From Acidobacteriota bacterium (lineage in GTDB: Bacteria > Acidobacteriota > Terriglobia > Acidiferrales > UBA7541), in the NCBI GenBank assembly GCA_013289695.1, contig JABCZK010000019.1:18355-82354 (forward strand): DNA of 64,000 bases. The letters are read 5' to 3'. Positions 26,707-35,582 of the stretch are shown in pieces; positions within the stretch are counted from its first letter, which is position 1; each line of letters begins with the position of its first letter. The position numbers were made by a program, and so were the translations under genes. The notes beneath the pieces are model-generated. The model saw only the letters and a program-made list of their open reading frames with translations. It was not told the origin of the DNA and did not search any database.

Positions 26707-28350
26707 ATGGCCTTTCTAGCTGGTACTCGCCCAGAATCCTGGGAACTCGAAGAGGAACGGTTCCTCGGTAGCCTCGTGTCGCGCCTGTCCTACGGGCGCC
26801 GCATGGCCATGCTCCTGACCGTTGGCATGGTTGCCGCCATCGAAATTTCCAACCGCCTCTCGATCAACGTGTTCCTCCCGGACATGCAGGGCAACGTAGG
26901 CGCCAGCTCGGATGAAATCAGCTGGGTGATCATTCTGTACAACGTCGGCTACCTCTGCTCCATTGCACTGTCGTCTTGGATGACGCGCGTCATTGGCACC
27001 AGGCGGCACTTGCTGCTAAGCATCGCAATCTATGCCACCGGTGCGATGGGCTGCGTGCTGAGCAGCGGCAATCTGGGGCAACTTCTGACTTCACGCTTGA
27101 TTATGGGATTCGGCGGCGGCGCCTTTCTGGTGCGCGTCGTGATTCTCTCCGGGGTGCTGTTTCCCGGGAGAGCGAGGCCGGCGGCGGTCACCCGGCTTTA
27201 CCTCGTTCTTGCTGCTTTCGAAGTCCCATATCCGACCGTCATGGGGTGGGTCACCGACACCTTTCACTGGAATTACGCCTTCCTGGTTGATTTTCCCTTT
27301 CTGGCGATCGGCGCTTTTCTTATCTGGAAAATTGTTCCACCAGGTCGCATTTTTCAGCGCAGGAAAGAGGGTCACGTCGATGTGTGGGGCGCGCTGCTGC
27401 TGATTGCCTCGCTGGGCTGTCTGGAAACTGCCATCAGCCGCGGCGAGCAGGATCTGTGGCTGCAGTCGAACTGGATTGCTGCCGCACTGGTTGCGGCTGC
27501 CATTTTCTTTATCGCGTTTCTCTGGTGGGACTACCGGCCCGAGAACCCCTCGCCGGTCTTGCACTTGCGCATGGTCGTGCGGAACGCGTCTCTGCGCTCC
27601 TACTTCCTGGTGATACTGATCGTGGGAGCGTTCTTCGGCGCCGGGCTTTATGTCGTGCCGCAATACCTTCGCTTCGTCCAGGACTACAGCGCCTTGCAGG
27701 CGGGCGGTTTTATTTCGATGTACACGCTCGGCCTTGGGTTAGGGCTGCAGTTCGCCTTGCACTTGCTGGTTCCCCGCTTGGGCGGCGTGCGCACGCTGGG
27801 CGGCGGATTGCTGATCTTGGTCTCGGCCTACCTCGCGATCTGCTATATCTGGACCCCCACCACCCCCACCATCGTCTTGGCGCCTGTAATTTTCCTGCAA
27901 GGCTTTTGCATCGGGCCCGTTATCCTCGCTGCCGGAAACGTTGTCTCCGCCAATGCGCCGGTGGCCGACGTCAATGACATTTCGACCACGTACTTCTTCG
28001 TGCGCCAGCTCGGAAACACATTTGGCGTGACCGCGGCGACCGTGATGTTCGATCGCCGCATGACGCTGCATTCCTCGCGGCTCTTGGACATCTCCAATCG
28101 TCTGGACGCCACCACTCGGTCCACTCTGGCCCAATACGCGGATCTGATTCACCGCAGCGGCGGCGCCAGCAGCGACCCGGCGCTGGGCGCGTTGCAGCTT
28201 TTTCAAAATAATGTGATCACCCAGAGCAGATTGTTCTCCTACATAGACATCTACTTCGGCCTGGCGACGCTGGGCGTGGTCGCCTTGATCTCGATAGCCA
28301 TTACGCAAATCAGGTCTAAGACTGGCCCGCACCATTTTCTCCCTTGGTAG
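26707..28350 (+). CDS. MFS transporter, DHA2 family (EmrB-like drug:proton antiporter)
   Basis: 547 residues with about 14 hydrophobic segments, as in the DHA2 group. N-terminal signatures include NRLSINVFLPDMQGNVGASS and EISWVIILYNVGY; the C-terminal half includes GPVILAAGNVVSANAP and FFVRQLGNTFGVTAATVMF. With the upstream adaptor and TolC protein it should export toxic hydrophobic compounds across both membranes. No local TetR or MarR regulator is seen, so control may come from the divergent region. Confidence 0.9.
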   Translation: MAFLAGTRPESWELEEERFLGSLVSRLSYGRRMAMLLTVGMVAAIEISNRLSINVFLPDMQGNVGASSDEISWVIILYNVGYLCSIALSSWMTRVIGTRRHLLLSIAIYATGAMGCVLSSGNLGQLLTSRLIMGFGGGAFLVRVVILSGVLFPGRARPAAVTRLYLVLAAFEVPYPTVMGWVTDTFHWNYAFLVDFPFLAIGAFLIWKIVPPGRIFQRRKEGHVDVWGALLLIASLGCLETAISRGEQDLWLQSNWIAAALVAAAIFFIAFLWWDYRPENPSPVLHLRMVVRNASLRSYFLVILIVGAFFGAGLYVVPQYLRFVQDYSALQAGGFISMYTLGLGLGLQFALHLLVPRLGGVRTLGGGLLILVSAYLAICYIWTPTTPTIVLAPVIFLQGFCIGPVILAAGNVVSANAPVADVNDISTTYFFVRQLGNTFGVTAATVMFDRRMTLHSSRLLDISNRLDATTRSTLAQYADLIHRSGGASSDPALGALQLFQNNVITQSRLFSYIDIYFGLATLGVVALISIAITQIRSKTGPHHFLPW

Positions 28351-28505
28351 CCCGCGCGCATTCCGGCCGTTGACTTTCGTAGCGTCGGCGTCCCGCCGGC
28401 CGCATTTCTCTTCCGTCCAACCATCCGCTCGTCCCGCACCTTCCGTGCTCACATTGCAGTTTCTTGAAACTCATTCATCCGGTGTAATGTTGCGCATCGT
28501 CGCCC

Positions 28506-30062
28506 ATGCCCGAGCGAATCCAGCCGCAACCCGCAGCCAAAGTCGTCGTCGAATCCGGACTGGTCAAAAGCCTCGGCCTGCTCGACGCCAGCATGATCGT
28601 CGCCGGCTCGATGATCGGCTCGGGAATTTTCATCGTTTCGGCCGGCATCGCCCGCCAAGTTGGCAGCCCTGCCTTGCTGCTGATTGTCTGGCTGGTCAGC
28701 GGTCTGATGACCACCATGGCGGCGCTTTGTTACGGCGAGCTTGCCGCGGCGATGCCCATCGCCGGCGGCGAATACATTTTCTTGCGCGAATCCCTCGGCC
28801 CGATGTGGGGCTTCTTGTACGGATGGACTACTCTGCTGGTCATTCAGACGGCCACCATAGCGGCGGTGGCCATCGCGTTCGCAAATTTCACCGGCGTGCT
28901 GTTCTCAGTGGTGTCACCCTCCGCGTGGATTTGGAAGCTGGGGACATTCGGCCCCTACAAAATGTGGTTCGGTGCGTTGGGTCCGTACAGTGTCGGGCTG
29001 AACACACTGAACTTGCTGGCTATCTCCTCGATCGTCTTTCTCACTTGGATGAACACACGCGGCCTGCGTGTAGGCGCCGTCGTGCAGAATATTTTCACAT
29101 CCGCAAAAGTTGCCGCGCTGGCCGGATTAACTCTCCTCGGCTTCGTATTCGCGACGCAAACAGCGCGCCATTCGAACTTCAGCAATTTTTGGCGGGACGC
29201 GAATTTCTCCAGATTGCATCAATATCAAGCCGGCCAAAATACGGTGGGGATCAGCGTCCTGACGCTGATAGGCCTCGCTATGGTCGGCGCGCTTTTTTCC
29301 TCCAGCGCTTGGACCAACCTCACCTACATCGCCTCCGAAGTGCGGAATCCAAAGCGCAACCTGCCTCTCGCTCTGGCCCTGGGCACCGGGATCGTGACGG
29401 TTCTCTACGTTCTGGCCAATCTCGCGTATTTAAATGTTCTGCCGCTGGCTGGAACTCCCGATGGAGCATCCGTCCTGGCCCGTGGACTGGAGTTCGCAAC
29501 CGGCGATCGCCTGGGCACGGCCGTCGCCGAAGTGATCGTGGGCTCGAGCGGTGCAGTCCTGGTGGCCATTGCAGTGATGATTTCCACATTTGGCTGCAAC
29601 AACGGACTGATTCTGGCCGGGGCGCGCGTTTATTACGCGATGGCCAAAGACGGCCTGTTCTTCAGAAGTGTGGGCGAAGTAAACGGACACAACACTCCTT
29701 CGGTTGCTCTCTGGGTTCAATGCATCTGGGCCTGTGTCTTATGTCTTTCCGGTACCTACGGACAATTGCTCGACTTTCTGGTTTTCGCAGTCGTCATGTT
29801 TTATATACTGACGATCCTCGGTCTTTTTCTTTTGCGTTTTCAGCGGCCCAATATGGAACGGCCCTACCAAGTCTTTGGTTACCCGGTGCTTCCGGCGCTG
29901 TATCTCTCGCTCGCTTTGTTCATCGAAATGCAATTGTTGCGCTACAAGCCGCAATACACTTGGCCGGGACTAATTCTGATTTTATCGGGGGTGCCGGTTT
30001 ACTGGTTGTGGCGAAAGTCGCAGAGCGCGAGATTGCGCAGAAACCCAGAGACGCAAAGCTAG
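28506..30062 (+). CDS. APC-family amino acid permease (paralogue of the one at 9.8 kb)
   Basis: 518 residues, about 12 membrane segments. The first helix has ASMIVAGSMIGSGIFIVSAG and the next IPIAGGEYIFLRES-like wording (seen as MPIAGGEYIFLRESLGPMWG). NTRGLRVGAVVQNIFT and VRNPKRNLPLALALGTGIV match the other permease closely. Substrate unknown. Its stop overlaps by four bases the stop of the convergent pxpA gene, so uptake of an amino acid-like compound such as 5-oxoproline is a reasonable guess, but no residue proves it. Confidence 0.88.
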   Translation: MPERIQPQPAAKVVVESGLVKSLGLLDASMIVAGSMIGSGIFIVSAGIARQVGSPALLLIVWLVSGLMTTMAALCYGELAAAMPIAGGEYIFLRESLGPMWGFLYGWTTLLVIQTATIAAVAIAFANFTGVLFSVVSPSAWIWKLGTFGPYKMWFGALGPYSVGLNTLNLLAISSIVFLTWMNTRGLRVGAVVQNIFTSAKVAALAGLTLLGFVFATQTARHSNFSNFWRDANFSRLHQYQAGQNTVGISVLTLIGLAMVGALFSSSAWTNLTYIASEVRNPKRNLPLALALGTGIVTVLYVLANLAYLNVLPLAGTPDGASVLARGLEFATGDRLGTAVAEVIVGSSGAVLVAIAVMISTFGCNNGLILAGARVYYAMAKDGLFFRSVGEVNGHNTPSVALWVQCIWACVLCLSGTYGQLLDFLVFAVVMFYILTILGLFLLRFQRPNMERPYQVFGYPVLPALYLSLALFIEMQLLRYKPQYTWPGLILILSGVPVYWLWRKSQSARLRRNPETQS

Positions 30063-30844
30063 CTGCGCAAATCCTCGCGCGATCTTCGCGCGAGCGCGCT
30101 GAGTTCGACGCCGGCTTCCCGTAACGTTTTCGCCACCGCTGCCGCGATCGCAGGGGCGCCCGGAGTGTCGCCGTGGATGCAAATGGTCTGCGCGTTCGTG
30201 GCTAGTTCGGTCCCGCCGCAGGCAACCACCGTCCCGCGTTCGGCGATGCGCAATGCCTGCTGCCCTGCTTCCGCGGGATCGCGTATCAGCGCATCCTCAA
30301 ATTTGCGCGAACGCAAGCTGCCATCGGCCTCGTACCGCCGGTCCGCAAACGCTTCCGCGGCCACACCGAAGCCTGCCTCTCGAAACACGTCCAACATCAG
30401 CGATCCAGCGAGCCCGACAAGCGCGACGTCCCGGCTCCAACGCGCGACCCCGTCAGCGATCGCTACGGCCACCAAACGATCCCGCGCAGCCTGGTTGTAA
30501 AGTGCGCCGTGCGCTTTCACGTGCGTTACGCGGGCACCGCACCGGGTAGCGATGTCGGCGAGCGCTCGCACTTGCTCGAACACGGACTCGGCGATTATTT
30601 CCGGCGGCAGCTGCAATTCCAGGCGGCCAAAATTCGCGCGATCTGGGTATCCGGGATGCGCGCCCAGGTCCAGGTTCCAGCGCAGCGCCTGCTCGATCGT
30701 GGCCCTCATGGTTTGCGAATCGCCGGCATGTCCGCCGCAGGCGATGTTCACCGACGTCAGCGATGCCATCAACGACTCCTGAGAACCGTCGCTAATCGCT
30801 TCCGGCAGTTCGCCCATGTCGCAATTCAGATCCATGCGCTTCAT
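30059..30844 (-). CDS. pxpA: 5-oxoprolinase subunit A (LamB/YcsF family)
   Basis: 261 residues. The N-terminal MDLNCDMGE, ACGGHAGD, GAHPGYPDRANFG and the later KAHGALYN with ICIHGDTPGA are the conserved blocks of PxpA. In known bacteria PxpA works with PxpB and PxpC to open 5-oxo-L-proline to glutamate using ATP. The start overlaps the end of pxpC by four bases (ATGA). This is the last gene of the operon. Confidence 0.93.
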   Translation of the reverse strand: MKRMDLNCDMGELPEAISDGSQESLMASLTSVNIACGGHAGDSQTMRATIEQALRWNLDLGAHPGYPDRANFGRLELQLPPEIIAESVFEQVRALADIATRCGARVTHVKAHGALYNQAARDRLVAVAIADGVARWSRDVALVGLAGSLMLDVFREAGFGVAAEAFADRRYEADGSLRSRKFEDALIRDPAEAGQQALRIAERGTVVACGGTELATNAQTICIHGDTPGAPAIAAAVAKTLREAGVELSALARRSREDLRS

Positions 30845-31782
30845 TCCAGAATCAACTCCCGCGATGCCAAAAGTGTTTCCTGTTTGGTCAGCAAAGATCG
30901 GGCTGCGTCGAACGTCACCAGTTCGAATCGTATCTCATCGCGAGGGCGGAGTTGTCCGAGGCGATGAAGGTCCGCGGAAATCACATTCGCGATCTTCGGA
31001 TATCCGCCGGTGGTTTGTTGGTCCACAAACAAGATGATGGGCGAGCCTCCGGCGGGCACCTGGATAGCACCGAGCGAGACGCCTTCGGTAATCAACTCGC
31101 GCGCGCCACGCTGTGTGACCGCAGCGCCTTCCAGTCGCAGGCCCATGCGATTCGACTGCTCGCCGACGCGATAAGTACGCGCATAAAATGAGCGCAGTGA
31201 TGACTCGGAAAACCAACCAGCCTGTGGGCCGAGAGTCACTCGCAAGACCTCGCGACGCGACAAATGCTCCGCCGCTTGCGGAGCGATCGCTCTCTTGCGG
31301 AATGGCTCGGTCGTGGACCCGATGCGCAACACGTCTCCCTTCTGCAGAGCCCTGCCCTCCAAACCGCCGAGCCCGCTCAAGATGTGCGTGGAGGCGCTCC
31401 CCAGAAACGGCTGCACCGCGATTCCGCCGTGCACGCAAAGGTAGCAACGTGCTCCCGAACTCGTGGGACCGAGGCGAAGCGCTTGGCCCGGCCGCACCTC
31501 GACCGAGGTGCCTATCTCGAGGCGGAGGTCATCCAACATCGCGCCGAAGTCCGAGCCTGTCAGCGCTAGGATCGCGCCTTCGGGAAAAACAAATGTTCCA
31601 CCGAGCAGCATCATCTCCAGCCCAGCCGCGTTCTCGTCATTGGCAACCAGCTGATTTCCAAGTCGCAGCGAGATCGGATCGGCAGCCCCAGACGGCGAAA
31701 CACCAATGGGACCAAAGCCGTTTCGTCCCAGATCCTGCACCGTGGTCTGAAGACCCGGGGCCTGAGTTTCAATCGTGCTCAC
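30841..31782 (-). CDS. pxpC: 5-oxoprolinase subunit C (biotin-dependent carboxyltransferase-like, KipA family)
   Basis: 313 residues starting at a GTG that overlaps the pxpB stop (GTGA). Conserved blocks include TVQDLGRNGFGPIGVSPSGA, LRLGNQLVANDENAAGLEM and FVDQQTTGGYPKIANVIS. It folds like the allophanate hydrolase C-half and pairs with PxpB. Cytoplasmic. The protein is of normal length. Confidence 0.93.
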   Translation of the reverse strand: MSTIETQAPGLQTTVQDLGRNGFGPIGVSPSGAADPISLRLGNQLVANDENAAGLEMMLLGGTFVFPEGAILALTGSDFGAMLDDLRLEIGTSVEVRPGQALRLGPTSSGARCYLCVHGGIAVQPFLGSASTHILSGLGGLEGRALQKGDVLRIGSTTEPFRKRAIAPQAAEHLSRREVLRVTLGPQAGWFSESSLRSFYARTYRVGEQSNRMGLRLEGAAVTQRGARELITEGVSLGAIQVPAGGSPIILFVDQQTTGGYPKIANVISADLHRLGQLRPRDEIRFELVTFDAARSLLTKQETLLASRELILE

Positions 31783-32477
31783 GCGTTCTCCATCGTGGCG
31801 AATCGCGCTGCAGAAATCGGCGTAAAACGCACACGATCGCCGATGGATAGAAAACTCATGGCCTCGCGGTCCGGGCGGAACATCGCGATGGGCGTGCGTC
31901 CAATCAATCGCCAGCCGCCGGGCGCGGCAAAGGGATACACACCGGTCTGATTGCCGGCGATTCCCACGCTGCCCGGCGGCGTGCTTCGGCGCGGGCTATC
32001 GAGTCGCGGTGTCGCCAGCGCTTCCGGCAATTCGCCGAGATACGCGAAGCCGGGAAGGAATCCGAGAAAGTAAACGACGTAAGTAACCGAGGCGTGCAAT
32101 TCGATTACTCGGTCAGGCGTCATCCCATGCAGGCTAGCTACTTCGTTCAAGTCTGGAGCAAACTCCGGTCCGTAACACACGGGGATTTGCAGCTCTCGCC
32201 CTTCTGGAATCTGCATCGCGTCCAGCCGGTCGAGATAACTGCCCAGAATTTCTTGCAACGTCCCGTGGTTCAACCGCAACGCGTTGAAGCTGATAAGAAT
32301 CGAGCAATACGCGGGGTTGAGATTGCGCACGCCGGCGATTGGTTCCTGCTCCAACAAGCGGAGCAATTGCCTCACTCGCTGATGAGCGCCGATCGTAATT
32401 TGTTGCCCGAAGTAAAGCAAAAGCGATTGGTCGCTCGCGGGTTGGAATTGCGCGTCGTTGATCGTCAATGTCCGCAT
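31779..32477 (-). CDS. pxpB: 5-oxoprolinase subunit B (KipI family)
   Basis: 232 residues. The blocks VVYFLGFLPGFAYLGELP and RRSTPPGSVGIAGNQTGVYP, followed by PGGWRLIGRTPIAMF, are typical of KipI/PxpB. First gene of the pxpB-pxpC-pxpA operon. The order B-C-A with four-base overlaps implies balanced translation of the three subunits. Confidence 0.93.
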   Translation of the reverse strand: MRTLTINDAQFQPASDQSLLLYFGQQITIGAHQRVRQLLRLLEQEPIAGVRNLNPAYCSILISFNALRLNHGTLQEILGSYLDRLDAMQIPEGRELQIPVCYGPEFAPDLNEVASLHGMTPDRVIELHASVTYVVYFLGFLPGFAYLGELPEALATPRLDSPRRSTPPGSVGIAGNQTGVYPFAAPGGWRLIGRTPIAMFRPDREAMSFLSIGDRVRFTPISAARFATMENA

Positions 32478-32680
32478 TTCGCGGGAATTATATAGTAAGC
32501 GCGATTGTTTGAGGGCGGATGCAGCAGCACTTTGGCGGCAAGGCAGCCCGCTCAGAGGCCAGACCGTCGCGCTTTGCGGAGAATTATCGGATGGCGCGCG
32601 CCACTCGGCCTGCCTAACCCATGCCGGTTGCGTAACCCCAAAAACGATCGCGAGACGCGCACGTCCATCGTTCCCCAGGG

Positions 32681-33166
32681 CTAGTTGAGGTTCAGTTTCC
32701 GCAGCGCGTCCTGGACGACTTCCTCTGGCGTGTCGCTCGCGCGCAGGGATAACGCATCGCGCGGCTCTTCGAGGTCCGAATATTGTTCAGCCAAGATCGC
32801 TCCGCCGGCAAAATGTCCGCTGCGGTTCTCGAGGCATGTTTCGATTTCACTATACGTTCCCTGCAGGTGACAGATCCGCAGAACCACACCCGAGGCGAGC
32901 GTTTCACGGTAACTTTGCTTCCGGGCGGAGCAGGCCAGCACCGCATCCTGATTTTTCGCGGCACACTTCAGCAGTGCCGCGTGGAGCGCAGCCAGCCACG
33001 GTTCGCGGTCTTGGTCGGGGAGCGAAACCCCGTGCTTCATCTTTTCAATGTTCTGGGGAGGGTGAAAATCGTCGGCATCCAGAAACAGCCAGGCTAATTT
33101 CCGGGCGAGAAGCTTTCCCGCGGTCGTCTTCCCCGACCCGGTCACACCCATTACCAGCATAATCAT
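32681..33166 (-). CDS. Gluconokinase (GntK-type shikimate-kinase-like fold)
   Basis: 161 residues, the normal length. P-loop GVTGSGKTTAGKLLA is at residues 7-21; then LDADDFHPPQNIEKMKHGVS (substrate-binding DADxxHP) and PDQDREPWLAALHA, followed by ACSARKQSYRETL. These are standard gluconokinase signatures for ATP-dependent phosphorylation of gluconate to 6-phosphogluconate. It lies downstream of three Tat-exported sugar enzymes on the same strand and may take up their product; that link is inference. Confidence 0.9.
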   Translation of the reverse strand: MIMLVMGVTGSGKTTAGKLLARKLAWLFLDADDFHPPQNIEKMKHGVSLPDQDREPWLAALHAALLKCAAKNQDAVLACSARKQSYRETLASGVVLRICHLQGTYSEIETCLENRSGHFAGGAILAEQYSDLEEPRDALSLRASDTPEEVVQDALRKLNLN

Positions 33167-33239
33167 CGGCCAAGATTATCCCCGATCTCAGGCCTTGTTT
33201 GCGGATCGTCACTAACTCACAGCGAAAATATTCTGTCGG

Positions 33240-34100
33240 CTACGCCATGCCCGCCAGGACGCCTCGCATATACGCGAAGCTGCTGATGACGCCCGGCATG
33301 GGATCGTCGGGATGGACCTCGTACTCCAGATCGACGAAGCCCGGGTACCGCATCGCGATAAGTGCTGCAAACATTGCGCGCAGCGGCATGATGCCGTCTC
33401 CTACCGCTACCTGGCTTTCCTTGCTTTGGAAGCTCGTGAGATCCTTCATGTGCAAGTTAAATAGCCTCGGGCCTGCTTCGTGGATCGCCTGAACCACGTC
33501 AGTCCCCGCACGAGCCGCATGCCCGACGTCAATGCAGCACCCGATGCGCGGATCCATACCCTTAACCGCCTTTAATACGTCGAGCGGCGAATGCCATATC
33601 CGATCTTCCGGCCCGTGATTGTGAATCGCGATGCGGATGTCGAACTCCTTGACGAACTTTTCGATCCGCGGCAGGGTTTCCGGTGCGGGGTCGCCTGCGA
33701 CAATCACCGCAATACCTGCACGCTTGCAGTATTCGAACTTAGAGCGGATGTCCGCGTCTTCATCTTTCGCGAAATAGATGGCTCCCGCAGCGTGCAGCCT
33801 GATACCCGCCGCGGCGTAGTCCGCCAGCGCAGTCGCCTCCGCTTGCGGATCCATCGGGAGATGATCTTTGACATCCTTCACATTCAGCGCGAACACGTTG
33901 AGCTGCTTCATGAAACCGAGCAGCTGCGCACGATTGAAGTTACGGAACGTGTAGCTAGCCAGGCCCAAACGAACCGGCGATGCTTCGACAGTTGTCGGGT
34001 GTTGCTGAGCCAGTAGGAAGACGTCGCTCGAAGCAGTGAACGCTGCCGCAGCGAGGGCTCCGGTGCGAATGAAATCGCGACGGGGGAAGCTATTTTTCAT
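33240..34100 (-). CDS. Tat-exported sugar phosphate isomerase/epimerase-like TIM barrel
   Basis: 286 residues from an ATG with AGGAG upstream. Twin-arginine signal: RRDFIRTGALAAAAF at residues 7-21. The rest matches the AP-endonuclease-2 type TIM barrel, with metal-ligand blocks IAIHNHGPEDR, GCCIDVGHAARAGTD, LFNLHMKDL and VDLEYEV. Probably a periplasmic isomerase or epimerase of a sugar or keto-sugar. Same strand as the Gfo/Idh/MocA gene, 101 bases downstream of it. Confidence 0.88.
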   Translation of the reverse strand: MKNSFPRRDFIRTGALAAAAFTASSDVFLLAQQHPTTVEASPVRLGLASYTFRNFNRAQLLGFMKQLNVFALNVKDVKDHLPMDPQAEATALADYAAAGIRLHAAGAIYFAKDEDADIRSKFEYCKRAGIAVIVAGDPAPETLPRIEKFVKEFDIRIAIHNHGPEDRIWHSPLDVLKAVKGMDPRIGCCIDVGHAARAGTDVVQAIHEAGPRLFNLHMKDLTSFQSKESQVAVGDGIMPLRAMFAALIAMRYPGFVDLEYEVHPDDPMPGVISSFAYMRGVLAGMA

Positions 34101-34201
34101 ATAGGGCTCCTCACTCGCTCTCTGCTGAGAATGCTTTCATAACTGGCTGCTACTCTGCGCTTCTTCCGACCTGATATTCGCTCGGACGCTACCGGCGCAC
34201 G

Positions 34202-35521
34202 CTAGACACGCGGCGCCCAGCCATTCTCATATTCGCGGCCCCACATCTTCATCGCCTCCGGGTCGCCCTGGATCCGGCCGTCTTTCGTGTCGAGGCGCAG
34301 CTCGCGGCTCACTTCCCACGCGATGTTGGAAAGCTGCAGCATCGTGACGGAGATATTGCCGACCGAGACGGGAGCGTTGAGTTTTTCGCCATTGCGGATT
34401 CCCGCGATGAAGTTGGCGAAGTGGGCGTCCGTCATGGAGTCGCGGCCGACGAGGTCTGAAGATGAGGTTGTGCTGCCAGCCCTGAACTCGCTCGTCTTCT
34501 TGCCTTCGAGGTCGTAAACCTCGTAGCCGGAGCGATCGACGAGCACCGTGCCAGTCGTCCCCATGATTGCGGAACCACGATCACGGCCGTAATACTTCAT
34601 TCCCTGGCAACTCTTGCCCTCCCAGGAGATCATCTTGTCTTGGTAGGCGAAGCTTGTCACCAGCGTGTCGTAGAATTGCCAGTCGTCTTTGAATTGGTAT
34701 CTGCCGCCTATCGAGCTGATCCGGTCCGGATAGTCAACGCCCAGCGCCCAGCGGCAGACATCAACCTCGTGCGTGCCGTTATTGAGTGTTTCGCCGGTAC
34801 CGTAAATTTTGAACCAGTGCCAGTTATACGGGTGCACATTGTCACGATACGGACGGCGTGGCGCCGGACCCTGCCACAAGTCCCAATCAAGCTGCGGCGG
34901 GATGGGCGCGTCTTTTCCCGTGCCAATAGACTTCCTCACGTTGCTGTACCAGGCCTTCGCGAAGTACGGCCTGCCGATGATGCCTGCGTGGATCTTTTCG
35001 ACGATCTCAATGGTGTGTGGCGAAGACCGCTGCTGTGTGCCCATCTGCACGAGTTTTTGATACTTCTGCTGCGCCCGCACCAGCATTTCTCCCTCAGCCG
35101 CATTGTGGCTGCACGGCTTTTCCACATAGACGTGCTTGCCCGCTTGCAGTCCGGCGATGGCCATGGGTGCATGCCAATGGTCTGGGGCGGCAACGCTGAT
35201 GGCGTCCACATCCTTCTGCTCGAGGATCCTGCGAAAGTCTTTGTCTGTTGCAGGGACCTCACCCATTTCCTGCTGCGCCCTGTCTGCGAATTTTCTAAGA
35301 ATCTTGTCGTCCACATCGCAGACATGCGAGATGCGGGCAGCGTTCCGGTTCGCCTTGAGCGCCGAGAGATGCGCGTAGGCGCGCCCGTTAAGGCCGATAA
35401 CGGCAAAATTGAGACGATCATTGGAACCAAGGATTCGGCTATAGCTCCTTGCCGTAGCTCCCACGGCCAGCGTCGCCGCGCTCACCGCAAGTGCATCCAG
35501 AAACTCGCGTCGTGTGGCCAT
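34202..35521 (-). CDS. Tat-exported Gfo/Idh/MocA family oxidoreductase
   Basis: 439 residues, AAAAGGA upstream. Signal with twin Arg (TRREFLDALAVSAATLAVG). The Rossmann half contains FAVIGLNGRAY and HVCDVDDKILRKFADRAQ, with the family motif VEKPCSHNAAEGEML carrying the EKP lysine; the second half has NNGTHEVDVCRWALGVDYP. Exported members of this family carry a tightly bound NAD(P) and oxidise or rearrange glycosides. It sits between two Tat TIM-barrel genes, suggesting a periplasmic keto-glycoside pathway. Confidence 0.9.
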   Translation of the reverse strand: MATRREFLDALAVSAATLAVGATARSYSRILGSNDRLNFAVIGLNGRAYAHLSALKANRNAARISHVCDVDDKILRKFADRAQQEMGEVPATDKDFRRILEQKDVDAISVAAPDHWHAPMAIAGLQAGKHVYVEKPCSHNAAEGEMLVRAQQKYQKLVQMGTQQRSSPHTIEIVEKIHAGIIGRPYFAKAWYSNVRKSIGTGKDAPIPPQLDWDLWQGPAPRRPYRDNVHPYNWHWFKIYGTGETLNNGTHEVDVCRWALGVDYPDRISSIGGRYQFKDDWQFYDTLVTSFAYQDKMISWEGKSCQGMKYYGRDRGSAIMGTTGTVLVDRSGYEVYDLEGKKTSEFRAGSTTSSSDLVGRDSMTDAHFANFIAGIRNGEKLNAPVSVGNISVTMLQLSNIAWEVSRELRLDTKDGRIQGDPEAMKMWGREYENGWAPRV

Positions 35522-35582
35522 AATTTTCCTTTTATCGGGCGGCGCTTGACGCTCCGCCGCCAGCTGACAGGTTAATTTGTGA

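Noticed and set aside
28370..30124. 584-codon plus-strand frame overlapping the APC permease
   Set aside because: It lies in another frame of a clear membrane transporter, and the product has no domain.
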